Source of the DNA: JAAAOZ01 sp964496595
Lineage (GTDB): Bacteria; Chloroflexota; Anaerolineae; B4-G1; SLSP01
Length of the DNA stretch: 64,000 bases
Assembly: GCA_964496595.1 (NCBI GenBank)
Contig: CAZCAI010000002.1
Span: 28,050-92,049, forward strand
Direction: 5' to 3'
In this document: positions 39,201 to 45,433 of the stretch, piece after piece
Layout of the letters: each line of letters starts with the position of its first letter
Numbering within the stretch: the first letter of the stretch is position 1
Made by a program: the position numbers and the translations under genes
Notes under the pieces: generated by a model
What the model saw: only the letters and a program-made list of their open reading frames with translations
Told to the model about the DNA's origin: nothing
The model's database searches: none

Positions 39201-39843
39201 AAAGGTAGCGAATTTGACGGTATTGCGTGAGGATGCGGCCATCGGGATAAAGAACGATTTCAAAGGTGTGCGAGTCGTTCAGGCCACAGCACCACTGCAT
39301 ATCGAGAAATTGGATGACGGTGCGGCGCGGGTTAGTTTGGTGCTCGACGTAGACGCGGGAGACCTGAGGATGCATGAAGAGATCCGCGCCAAAGGGGGCG
39401 ATGAAATTGTTCGGGGGGGTGGTGGGGCCATATTCACCGTTGATGAGGTTGGGCGTCTGGCGTCCGTCGTCGGCCGAGCCATCGAAGTAGATGTAGCCGT
39501 TGGTGCTGACGCGGAAGCTCTGATAGACGTTATCGAAGAAGGGAAAGTTGAAACCGATATCGACAGGGTCGGAGCCGGCGTCATCGCCCTGGAGACCAAT
39601 TCGGGCGCCTGAACCACTGATTTCCACCCACTCGTAGGGGATGCCGCCGCTCACACTGTCGCTGATCACGTAGGTGGGCGTGGTAGTCGTCTGGCGGAGC
39701 GGGGCCTGGGGCGCGCGCGGCGCTTGCGGGCGAGGCAGCGCCTCCGCCCGCAGGGACGTCGGGGCCAGGATCAAGAGCGCCGCGCCTAACATCCCGGTTG
39801 CTATGATTATGGATATCGTTATCCAACCAATTTTAGTCTTCAT
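33241..39843 (-). CDS. Giant secreted surface protein with about 14 DUF11 modules
   Basis: 2200 residues. A signal peptide (residues 1-33, ending near LRAEA) precedes a globular N-terminal part (about 60-265: VISDSVSGGIPYEWVEISGS, NGYIYFDGS). From about 395 to 2180 the chain is a row of about 14 DUF11-type Ig-like modules with the pattern 'TYTIxxxNxG...DxLPxxT' (PPAPGGYFRYAISAANSAYE; LAGDDLTYTIVMQNLGG; VAPGAPITYTITLTNTSA). It ends in GGKIYLPVIVRR. DUF11 stalks project proteins from the cell surface; adhesion or S-layer roles are inferred. The last five modules are the most alike. It is the third gene of a minus-strand set with the 140-residue and 1165-residue genes. GGAGG precedes the ATG. 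Confidence 0.88.
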   Translation of the reverse strand: MKTKIGWITISIIIATGMLGAALLILAPTSLRAEALPRPQAPRAPQAPLRQTTTTPTYVISDSVSGGIPYEWVEISGSGARIGLQGDDAGSDPVDIGFNFPFFDNVYQSFRVSTNGYIYFDGSADDGRQTPNLINGEYGPTTPPNNFIAPFGADLFMHPQVSRVYVEHQTNPRRTVIQFLDMQWCCGLNDSHTFEIVLYPDGRILTQYRQIRYLSNRNNYVVAGIENAAGDDGAAYYESFFGENTALDNRLAVLYDPGVSIFGRVILNPPTQPWWADPGESGQMTAELINMTGITDYFELTYTLRVSSSVVPTPTLWPIAVPPYADTQMSGTIILPPPTPVSIINLSDTDIPIYVTIPITAAWSDLATIYLTATAHTSPTITNTVTLTYGVAQRDLHVAKRIIPNEPPAPGGYFRYAISAANSAYEDSGRGAPAHDVQVTDTLPLSVTLVNIQPGGEVVTGTNLDGATMLTWTVNGDGELGIGTEELYLEMFVPRDVPTGTVIENTAAITTLGSIERGPFDNNTVTHTTVITEPRLEYRIYKDGPEEVGPGETIEYDIYLFNAGNVPITNTVITDTLPDGVLFVGTDGPNWSQPTSDTVVYTLATLHNGEWNAVDFNLTISVPLTMPLGTVLTNTIAVTTTAPLTRFAEASGDDDSVTTLVVDTRPDVWVEKRAEEDAFGNTVDPEPGGDYAFWINYGNHGRGAAQNVVLTDTLPPAFVTLLEAGPAHGSTPPQTQTTGVVAWNIGTLPSGFNGWTSVRVLVDENTPPGTQLVNRATITTTGDNITTTNDSDAVTVTLKAADVTVAKVVAPTTTLRVDDALTYTVRVRNTDDLAAEGVRITDTLPAGLTDIAWITDSLDLELLQASDRLRVWRLDGNLAAEHTGWLTITGRLDPAHTWPARPVLRNQVRISTLTGEPPIHDPNSDEVASTVALAAPYIHKTGPSLALPGEHLTYTLEYGNPGLLDAEGVRLTDTLPVSTTYVTHTGPITFATDPDWIAWDVGTLPSQTTGVTFTLVLSVSADAQPGIFLENRAELASTSYDGDLTDNDSRWRTPVGFDLSGAIKCVNGASSLHVGADTPATYTIILPNAGPYDAENVLVHDSIPTHTTYIPNSVHATAGDIAYVPATEAITWTGAVTGNHTVTLTFQVTIADAGPLPRGTVITNTAAISDGVQTFLRSAPVTLTGPNLEGSTKSVSHAQPNPRETITYTIVLSNSGEATAQARMEDDLPSQVAYHGGGQASSGALSASDPLTWTGEITPGGSVTITLPVEVTANPGVSFENMAHIYDGAGVHLQRSVEVSVTAPNLDNWQTTKAASAASILTGERVIYTVTIHNAGPSVATSAMMTDVIQGGTYAGGAEATLVGSTLQLGQLITTTAPTITWQGPLGAGQSVVVRIPVTITAEPGSDVPNVAQIYDGVNTHFTRTTAVHVIAEPNLAASTKRVDRKTARAGETLTYTLTVSNTGELSTTFAVTDTLDANTTFSDVIDAPMGSSYAHAGGILTWTGTLDGESEATLAFRAQITETATGVVTNTAHIGGAGVVYTRAATTTLLSAPLLTATKAVQPAGPILAGDDLTYTIVMQNLGGLPANTILTDTLPSETEYEAGSVGITPAGYAPPLYDDLHITWEDDIPAHTTVTLTFRVRVRPDTISNTVVVNEVLLQERNEPGAPFTVTATNTVVAPALRAAKMAAPTGEVVVGERITYTVVMRNIGGAPAHVELSDPIPTHTTYVANSVALIPDGYAPPAYDAGADALIWADAITNGEIATLTYQVDVTPGAPAGTVITNAATLQETSYAGDPSSVTVITTHTLRAPALQATKTSTPTGYVGFGERISYTVALRNPGAGIASVELSDSIPTHTTYVTDSIAIAPIGHTPPTYALDKITWEGEIGPRAAMTLTFAVTVDQDAPAMITNTAQIRELSGASLTDVTAINHIGVPVLETEKLATPAGDVLPGTRLTYTIPIRNVGSAPTTVQLSDAIPTHTTYAPDSLALAPAGYAPPTYTAGVITWQGTLSAAHVVTLTFAVDVAPGTPGGAIIRNIAEVTTPYEVRHPAANNTVLAPTLTAQKRAIPTDTVAPGAPITYTITLTNTSAGIARVTITDTLPPLTTYRTASLHIIPELPAPIFDPDQQRITWAGDLVANQAARIIFTVQVTDTAKSGDLITNTAWIDVYADSAAPYPITITHTVEIPGGKIYLPVIVRR

Positions 39844-39908
39844 CTGTAACCTCCAGTCAGCCCTAATTTATGTATGATGGATGTGGAAAGGTTATCCTCT
39901 GTCTCCCG

Positions 39909-40331
39909 TTATAGGGGCTTGATCGGCCACGGATGCTTGAGCCAATATCCCACAGCGCCGATCAGCGCCCCGCATCCGCCTAAAATGAGCCAGCCGAGCG
40001 ACGAGGATCGTCCGCCGCTCTGAGGGAGCAGGGATGCCGGCGTGGGCGTGGACGCCGAGGGCGCGCCAGGTTGTGCAGTCGGCGTTTCGGGCGGGGGTTC
40101 GATTGGCGTCTCTGTGGGGGTCGGGGTGATCGTGACCGGGATTGTGGGCGTGGGCGTGGCGGTAGGCGTCTCCGTGGGGAATTTGTGCGTCGGCGTGGGC
40201 GGGAGGTCGGTCTTCTGGGCCAGATCGTGAGCCGGTGCGCCGGCCCATACCAAGGCGCTTGTCTGCCCCACAATCCACAGGAGGCTCACGAGACCCAGGA
40301 TCAGCCAATAGTCGCGTCGTCGCTTGCGCAT
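39909..40331 (-). CDS. Small exported Pro/Thr-rich protein with LPQSGG tail signal
   Basis: 140 residues. A signal peptide or first helix (LILGLVSLLWIVGQTSALVW) is followed by a Pro/Thr-rich low-complexity spacer (TETPTATPTPTIPVTITPTP), then LLPQSGG, a hydrophobic helix (LGWLILGGCGALIGAVGYWL) and a short basic tail (KHPWPIKPL). This order is exactly that of an LPXTG-type cell-wall sorting signal, with LPQSG at the cleavage position. Whether a sortase handles it is not shown; no sortase gene is in the window. It lies 14 bp after the 1165-residue gene and 65 bp before the 2200-residue gene, all on the minus strand. AGGAGGAGT precedes the ATG. Confidence 0.75.
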   Translation of the reverse strand: MRKRRRDYWLILGLVSLLWIVGQTSALVWAGAPAHDLAQKTDLPPTPTHKFPTETPTATPTPTIPVTITPTPTETPIEPPPETPTAQPGAPSASTPTPASLLPQSGGRSSSLGWLILGGCGALIGAVGYWLKHPWPIKPL

Positions 40332-40345
40332 TGCCTACTCCTCCT

Positions 40346-43300
40346 TTATTCCTCTTTAATATAGACGGTTAATGTGTATTCCGTGCCCTCGCCGTAAACC
40401 GTCCAATCGTAGCTGCGCACCATGGCCGAGAGCCGGCCGCTCGTTTGCGCTTGCCACTCGATCTGCGAAGCGAGGTTGACTCCGGGGTCGACATCGTCAT
40501 TTTGGGCTAACTGCGTGACGCAATCGCCGCTCCACAGCTCCAGCATCGTATCGGCGCGGGGGCCGAGATCATCCGTGGCGATAACGTAAGTTCGCCCGGC
40601 GGTCGTCTCGAAGGTGAACCAGTCGTTATCGTTGGCGTGCTGGAAGCTCTCCGGGTAGCGCGTGCCGATGTCGATCATTTGACCGGGGCATGTGCCCGGC
40701 GCTTCGTCATCGGGAGGCGCGCTTTCCCTGTACAGCCGCAGGGTGTAGCCCGTCTGCGCGCCGTACTGATGGGGCGCGAAGTTCTGCACCTCCAGATGGA
40801 GCGGGCCGGTATTCTGGGCCAGCCACATGATCTCGGAGGCGAGGTCATTGGGATAGGCGATATCGTCGTTGTGAGCCAGCGGCGTGAGACACGAGCTATC
40901 ATAGAGCGTGATGACCGTATCGGCGTAGATTTCTAGATCATCGGTGCGGAGGGTGTAACTCAGGCCGGCGGTCGCTTCGAACATAAACCAATCGCGATCA
41001 TCGTAGTGATCGAAGTTCTTGCGATAACTCTCGCCGGGTTCGATAAGCCAGCCGGGGCACCTACCGGGCGCATCATCCGGCCAGTTGCGCATCACCAGCG
41101 GCAGGTAGATGGACGCCAGCGGACGTTCCGAAAGGGTGATCGCGTGCGTGGCAGTGATCGCCCCCCCGCAGTTTTCGGCGCGCAGCGTGATGGTGTGCGC
41201 GCCGAGAGTCAACCACCGGTAGGCCGCCGTGGCGTCGCCCTGGCCGCTGAGCGGCGCGGGCAGCCACGTGTATGTGATCGGGGGCGTGGCGGTGATCGGC
41301 GTGAGCTGCGCCCCGAAGGTGTAGCGCGTGTCGATATATCCACTGCTTGGCCCGACGATGGCGACATCGGTGAGGGGGACGGGGCACGTCGGCGGCGCGC
41401 TGATGGTGATCGCGTGCGTGGTGGTGACCACGTCGCCGCAGTTTTCGGCGCGCAGGGTGAGCGTGTAGACATCGGGCGCATCCCATTGATAGGTGGCCGT
41501 CGGTGTATCCTGGCCCGTTAACGGCGCGGGCAGCCACGTGTACGTGATCGGTGGTGTGGCGTTGGCCGGGGTAATCGCGGCGGAGAAGACAAGGGGCGTG
41601 TTGATCTCGCCCGCGCCTGGCCCGACGATGTCCACATCGGTGAGCGGCGCGGGACACGTGGGCGGCGGCGCGCTGATGGTGATCGCGTGCGTGGCGGAGA
41701 CCATCCCGCCACAATTCTCCGTCGTCACGGTGATGATGTGCGTTCCGGCATCCGGCCAGCGATAGGTCGCCGTGAGGGTATCTTGCCCGGCCACCGGCGC
41801 GGGCGTCCAGGTCGTCGTGATGGGCCGTGTGGCGGCGGCGGGTGTGATGGCGGCGGTGAAGGTGATCGCCGTGTCGGTCTCGCCCAAGCGCGGCCCGGTG
41901 AGCGCGACGCCGGTGAGCGGCGCGGGACAGGTGGGCGGCTGCGTAACGGTGATCGCGCGCGTGGCGGTGAAAATCCCGCCACAATTTTCCGCGCGCAAGG
42001 TGAGCGTGTAAGCGCCGGGCGCATCCCATTGATAGGTAGCCGTCGGCGTATCCTGGCCCGCTAACGGCGCGGGCGTCCAGCTTGTGGTGAGCGGCGCGGT
42101 GGCGTCCGCGGGCGTGATAGCGGCAGTGAAAGAGACGGGCGCGCCGGCGTCGACTGCGCTCGGCCCGGCGATGCCTAGATCTGTCAGGGGATGCGGGCAG
42201 CGCGCGCTAATCGTGATCGCGTGCGTGGCGCTGACCGCGCCGCCGCAATTCTCCGCCGTCAACGTGATGGGGTAAGTCCCGACGGCGGCCCATTGGTAGG
42301 CGGCGCTGAGCGTGCCCTGCCCCGTGAGCGGTTCGGGCGCCCAGGCGAGCGCCAGCGGTGTGGTGGGATCGGCGGGATCGAGCGCGCCGGTGAAGGTATA
42401 GGTCGTGGCCGTGTAGCCCTCCGTCGGGCCGCTAAGCGTGACCGACTCGAGGGGGTACACACAAGACGGCGGCTGCACGGTCACCGTCAGCGGCTGCCCG
42501 GTTGTGACAGCCTCGGTGGCGCGCGCGCCGTAGGTCGCGTTGGTCAGCACACCGGAGACGGTCAGGGCCACATTGACGTACAGATCGAAAGATGTGCTGC
42601 TGCTCGGTCCCAGGCTGCCCAATGTCCACGCCACAGTGCGATCGGGCGGCGTCGGCGGCGCGCATCCGCCACTGCAAAAGTCGAACGTCGTTCCCGGCGG
42701 GAGCGTATCGGTGATGACGACGTTGGTCAGCGGGCGCGCCGCGCTCTGATTTTCGACGGTCAAGCGATAGCGAAGCGCCTCGCCGGCGGTGACCGGGTCG
42801 GGGTGGGCCGATTTGGCAATCGCGAGCGGCGCGGGCAGCACGGTGAGCGCGGTGGTCGCCGTGGCGGTGCAGTTGTCCGTATCGCTCACGCCCAACGTGA
42901 TGGTGTAGGTACCGGTCTCGGTGTAGGTGTGGCGCGCGCTGCTGCCCACAGCCGGCGATCCGGCGCCGAAATCCCACGCATAGCTATACGGCCCGCGATC
43001 ACTGAGGCCATCGGTGGCGACGCTGAACTCGACCGGCTCGCCCACGAAGGGGCTGGTGGGCGTAATGTTCAACGCGATAGCGTTCGGATCGGTGGCGTAG
43101 TCGAGGGCCGCGCGGTAGAGAATGGCGGCCTGCGCGTCGGAGCGGGCATCGCCCGCGCGGAGCGCCAGCGCGTTCCGCCCGCGATAGAGGAATTGGTAGG
43201 GGATGGGAATCGCGGTGGTCGTGTTCGACTCCTCGCCGGACACAACGCGGAGGTTGATGTTGTTGAGATAGACGGTAGCGGCCCCATCGGGAACATCGTC

Positions 43301-43843
43301 ATCGTCCGTGGCGTTGAGCAGCATCAGCAGCCCGCCGCCGGTGGTGAGCCGCCGGTCGGCATCGGCGACGACGTTGAGCGGCAGGCAGAAGTCCTTCCTT
43401 AAGAAGAGATATTGCGGGCTGGGCGAGGCGGGGATCTCGTAACCATAGTCATAATCGCCCGGACTGCCCTCGCGGCGGAGATAGGTGGTGAAGTTGCCCG
43501 CGTCGGGGCCGAAGGTGCCCGGCGTCCCGCCCCAGATGTGATCGGCGCCGTCATCCAACAATGGATCGATGTTGCTCCCCGACGCCCACGCGGACTCGCG
43601 CTGCACGGGATAGGCGTTCTGCCAACTGGCGGCATCGTAGAAGCGCTCGCGCCAATCCGGGTCGGGATCGGCGCTGTGGCTCTGGATCAACGTCTGATCC
43701 ACGTTGGCGCCGGCCTGGCCTTGGTTGCTCACGAGGATGAGAGGGTTGGGTAAATCGAGCGGCGCGGCTACGGAGCTGTTCATCAGAAAAAGTGTGCTCA
43801 TGACTAAGATCATCAAGCTAAATACAAGATACCGTTTACGCAT
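40346..43843 (-). CDS. Giant secreted protein: PKD, DUF11, five Cys-paired repeats and two PPC domains
   Basis: About 1165 residues from ATG 43843 (GGAGG upstream; the frame extends 21 codons further without a site). Signal peptide at 1-28. Order: an N-terminal region of about 230 residues; a PKD domain (about 264-334, YSYAWDFGAG, HTYTETGTYTITLGVSD); a DUF11 module (about 338-447); five repeats of about 88 residues (458-911), each starting C-PLTDV-I-GP and ending AENCGG, so two cysteines per repeat; then SIYLPLVMRNW; then two PPC domains (about 927-1041, 1050-1165; CPGWLIEPGESY, DRDWFMFEATAG). PPC domains usually sit on secreted proteases or adhesins and aid secretion or binding. First gene of a three-gene minus-strand set. 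Confidence 0.87.
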   Translation of the reverse strand: MRKRYLVFSLMILVMSTLFLMNSSVAAPLDLPNPLILVSNQGQAGANVDQTLIQSHSADPDPDWRERFYDAASWQNAYPVQRESAWASGSNIDPLLDDGADHIWGGTPGTFGPDAGNFTTYLRREGSPGDYDYGYEIPASPSPQYLFLRKDFCLPLNVVADADRRLTTGGGLLMLLNATDDDDVPDGAATVYLNNINLRVVSGEESNTTTAIPIPYQFLYRGRNALALRAGDARSDAQAAILYRAALDYATDPNAIALNITPTSPFVGEPVEFSVATDGLSDRGPYSYAWDFGAGSPAVGSSARHTYTETGTYTITLGVSDTDNCTATATTALTVLPAPLAIAKSAHPDPVTAGEALRYRLTVENQSAARPLTNVVITDTLPPGTTFDFCSGGCAPPTPPDRTVAWTLGSLGPSSSTSFDLYVNVALTVSGVLTNATYGARATEAVTTGQPLTVTVQPPSCVYPLESVTLSGPTEGYTATTYTFTGALDPADPTTPLALAWAPEPLTGQGTLSAAYQWAAVGTYPITLTAENCGGAVSATHAITISARCPHPLTDLGIAGPSAVDAGAPVSFTAAITPADATAPLTTSWTPAPLAGQDTPTATYQWDAPGAYTLTLRAENCGGIFTATRAITVTQPPTCPAPLTGVALTGPRLGETDTAITFTAAITPAAATRPITTTWTPAPVAGQDTLTATYRWPDAGTHIITVTTENCGGMVSATHAITISAPPPTCPAPLTDVDIVGPGAGEINTPLVFSAAITPANATPPITYTWLPAPLTGQDTPTATYQWDAPDVYTLTLRAENCGDVVTTTHAITISAPPTCPVPLTDVAIVGPSSGYIDTRYTFGAQLTPITATPPITYTWLPAPLSGQGDATAAYRWLTLGAHTITLRAENCGGAITATHAITLSERPLASIYLPLVMRNWPDDAPGRCPGWLIEPGESYRKNFDHYDDRDWFMFEATAGLSYTLRTDDLEIYADTVITLYDSSCLTPLAHNDDIAYPNDLASEIMWLAQNTGPLHLEVQNFAPHQYGAQTGYTLRLYRESAPPDDEAPGTCPGQMIDIGTRYPESFQHANDNDWFTFETTAGRTYVIATDDLGPRADTMLELWSGDCVTQLAQNDDVDPGVNLASQIEWQAQTSGRLSAMVRSYDWTVYGEGTEYTLTVYIKEE

Positions 43844-43929
43844 ATCAGGCCTCCAAATCAGGCTTGTGATGTGAGAATCTTGCGGTGAGGCGAAAAAGAG
43901 GGACAATAGGTGGATGTAAGATTATCTAC

Positions 43930-44168
43930 CTACCGGACAGTTTTATGCTTCTATCTCAGCAGATGGAGCAGATAGTCTAATCGACACGGAGTTGCCGGGG
44001 ATTTTCTTAAAGATCCACAGAGAAATACCTTCCTTCTGTACTCTTTGTGTTTTCTTTGTGTTTTCTTTGTGTTTTCTTTGTGAAGCTTTAGATCTGAACC
44101 GAAATCTAATCTGCTTATGTCTGCTCTATCTGCTGATTAAAAATGGTCTTGGAAAAAGTGTCCGGTAG
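43930..44168. mobile_element. R4: 239-bp inverted-repeat element, MITE-like, with 11-bp tandem repeat
   Basis: The ends CTACCGGACAG (43930-43940) and GTGTCCGGTAG (44158-44168) are inverted copies with one mismatch. The inner arms also pair: ATCTCAGCAGATGGAGCAGA and TCTGCTCTATCTGCTGAT. The middle holds the 11-bp tandem repeat at 44044-44082. No coding frame. This layout fits a miniature inverted-repeat element that depends on a transposase elsewhere, though target-site duplications are not clear. Confidence 0.55.
44044..44082. repeat. 11-bp tandem repeat inside R4
   Basis: 3.5 copies of TTTGTGTTTTC. It lies in the centre of R4. Confidence 0.85.
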
Positions 44169-44267
44169 CTAGTAAGATTATTATAGCACTGAGTATGGTA
44201 ATGAGAAAATCTTAGCACCGGGTGTATGGTTCGAATTAACGAAGTTAGCGACAAAAAGGAGTGTACG

Positions 44268-45329
44268 ATGCAAACTTATCACGCGATTCAATGGACGGAG
44301 GATCAGACGTTGCAGTTGATTGATCAGCGGGTGTTACCTGAGGAATTCACCCACATCGCGTACACGGATTATCGCGAGGTCGCGCAGGCGATCCGCGAGA
44401 TGGTGGTGCGCGGCGCGCCGGCCATCGGGATCACGGCGGCGTATGGTATGGCGTTGGCGGCCCTCCAGAGCGATGTGACGGAGATCGCGGAGCTGCGCGG
44501 CGATTTGGCGCAGGCGGCCGAGGCGCTCCGCGCGGCCCGGCCCACCGCCGTGAACCTTGGCTGGGCGGTGGATCGAGCGCTAAAGCGGGCCTCCGATCCG
44601 ACGTTGACGGATGCGGCGGCGGTGCGCGAAGCGGTGCTGGCGGAGGCCCACGCGATCTCCAAGTTAGAGGAGGAGGCCAACTACCGGATCGGGCAGCACG
44701 CGCTGCCGCTCGTGCCGGCGGGCGCGAAGATCATCCATCATTGCAACACCGGCCCGCTGGCGACGGGCGAGTACGGCACGGCGCTGCGCGTGATCACGGC
44801 GGCGCACGAGGCCGGTAAGGGCGTACACGCCTACGTCGATGAGACGCGCCCGCGTTTGCAGGGGGCGCGACTGACCGCCTGGGAGCTGATGCAGTTGGGC
44901 GTGCCCCACACCGTCATCGTCGATGGCGCGGCGGCGCACGTGATGCGCACCCACGGCATCGATCTCTGCGTGGTGGGTTGTGATCGCGTCGCGGCGAACG
45001 GCGACACCGCGAACAAGATCGGCACCTACGGCCTGGCCCTGGCCGCGCACGCTCACGGCATCCCGTTCTACGTCGTCGGGCCGACCAGCACAGTCGATTT
45101 CGCGATGCCCAACGGCGACGCCATCGAGATCGAGGAGCGGCCCGCCGAGGAGGTCACTCACGTCGGCGCGTGCCAGATCACGCCAGATGGGGCGAACGTC
45201 GCCAATCCTGCCTTTGATGTGACGCCCGCGCGCTACATCACCGCGATCATCACCGACCGAGGGGTCGTCTATCCGCCGTTTGAGGAAAACCTGGCGGCCT
45301 TGCTCAAGCCGGCGGAGCGCGGGGACTAA
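44268..45329 (+). CDS. mtnA: S-methyl-5-thioribose-1-phosphate isomerase
   Basis: About 353 residues. MtnA isomerises methylthioribose-1-phosphate to methylthioribulose-1-phosphate in the methionine salvage pathway (cytoplasm). Family blocks: MVVRGAPAIGITAAYGMALA, IIHHCNTGPLATGEYGTAL with the catalytic Cys, DETRPRLQGARLTAWEL, and VVGCDRVAANGDTANKIGTY with the catalytic Asp. ATG 44268 was chosen because AAGGAG lies 7 bases upstream; a longer in-frame start at 44226 lacks one. Other salvage genes are not in view. It sits alone between surface genes on both sides. Confidence 0.96.
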   Translation: MQTYHAIQWTEDQTLQLIDQRVLPEEFTHIAYTDYREVAQAIREMVVRGAPAIGITAAYGMALAALQSDVTEIAELRGDLAQAAEALRAARPTAVNLGWAVDRALKRASDPTLTDAAAVREAVLAEAHAISKLEEEANYRIGQHALPLVPAGAKIIHHCNTGPLATGEYGTALRVITAAHEAGKGVHAYVDETRPRLQGARLTAWELMQLGVPHTVIVDGAAAHVMRTHGIDLCVVGCDRVAANGDTANKIGTYGLALAAHAHGIPFYVVGPTSTVDFAMPNGDAIEIEERPAEEVTHVGACQITPDGANVANPAFDVTPARYITAIITDRGVVYPPFEENLAALLKPAERGD

Positions 45330-45433
45330 CTTCCTATTGCATCGCCTGTGGGAAATTAGTACCATGGGGAGGTGGTTGTGAATGCTTGTTGGCGTAGGAT
45401 TGTATTTATGGTTAGGTCACGTTTTTAAGGAGG

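Larger units (their letters stand above)
43844..44267. other. Divergent intergenic region with R4 element
   Basis: This 424-bp region separates the surface gene set (minus) from mtnA (plus). Most of it is the inverted-repeat element R4 (43930-44168). No ORF with family features. The mtnA ribosome-binding site AAAAAGGAG is at 44253-44261. Confidence 0.5.

Noticed and set aside
42191..43402. 403-codon plus-strand open frame opposite the 1165-residue surface gene
   Set aside because: Antisense to repetitive coding sequence, Arg/Gly-rich, no ribosome-binding site or family pattern.
44044..44082. Short tandem repeat considered as an iteron-type origin
   Set aside because: Only 3.5 T-rich units inside an inverted-repeat element, no replication gene nearby and no DnaA boxes recognised.
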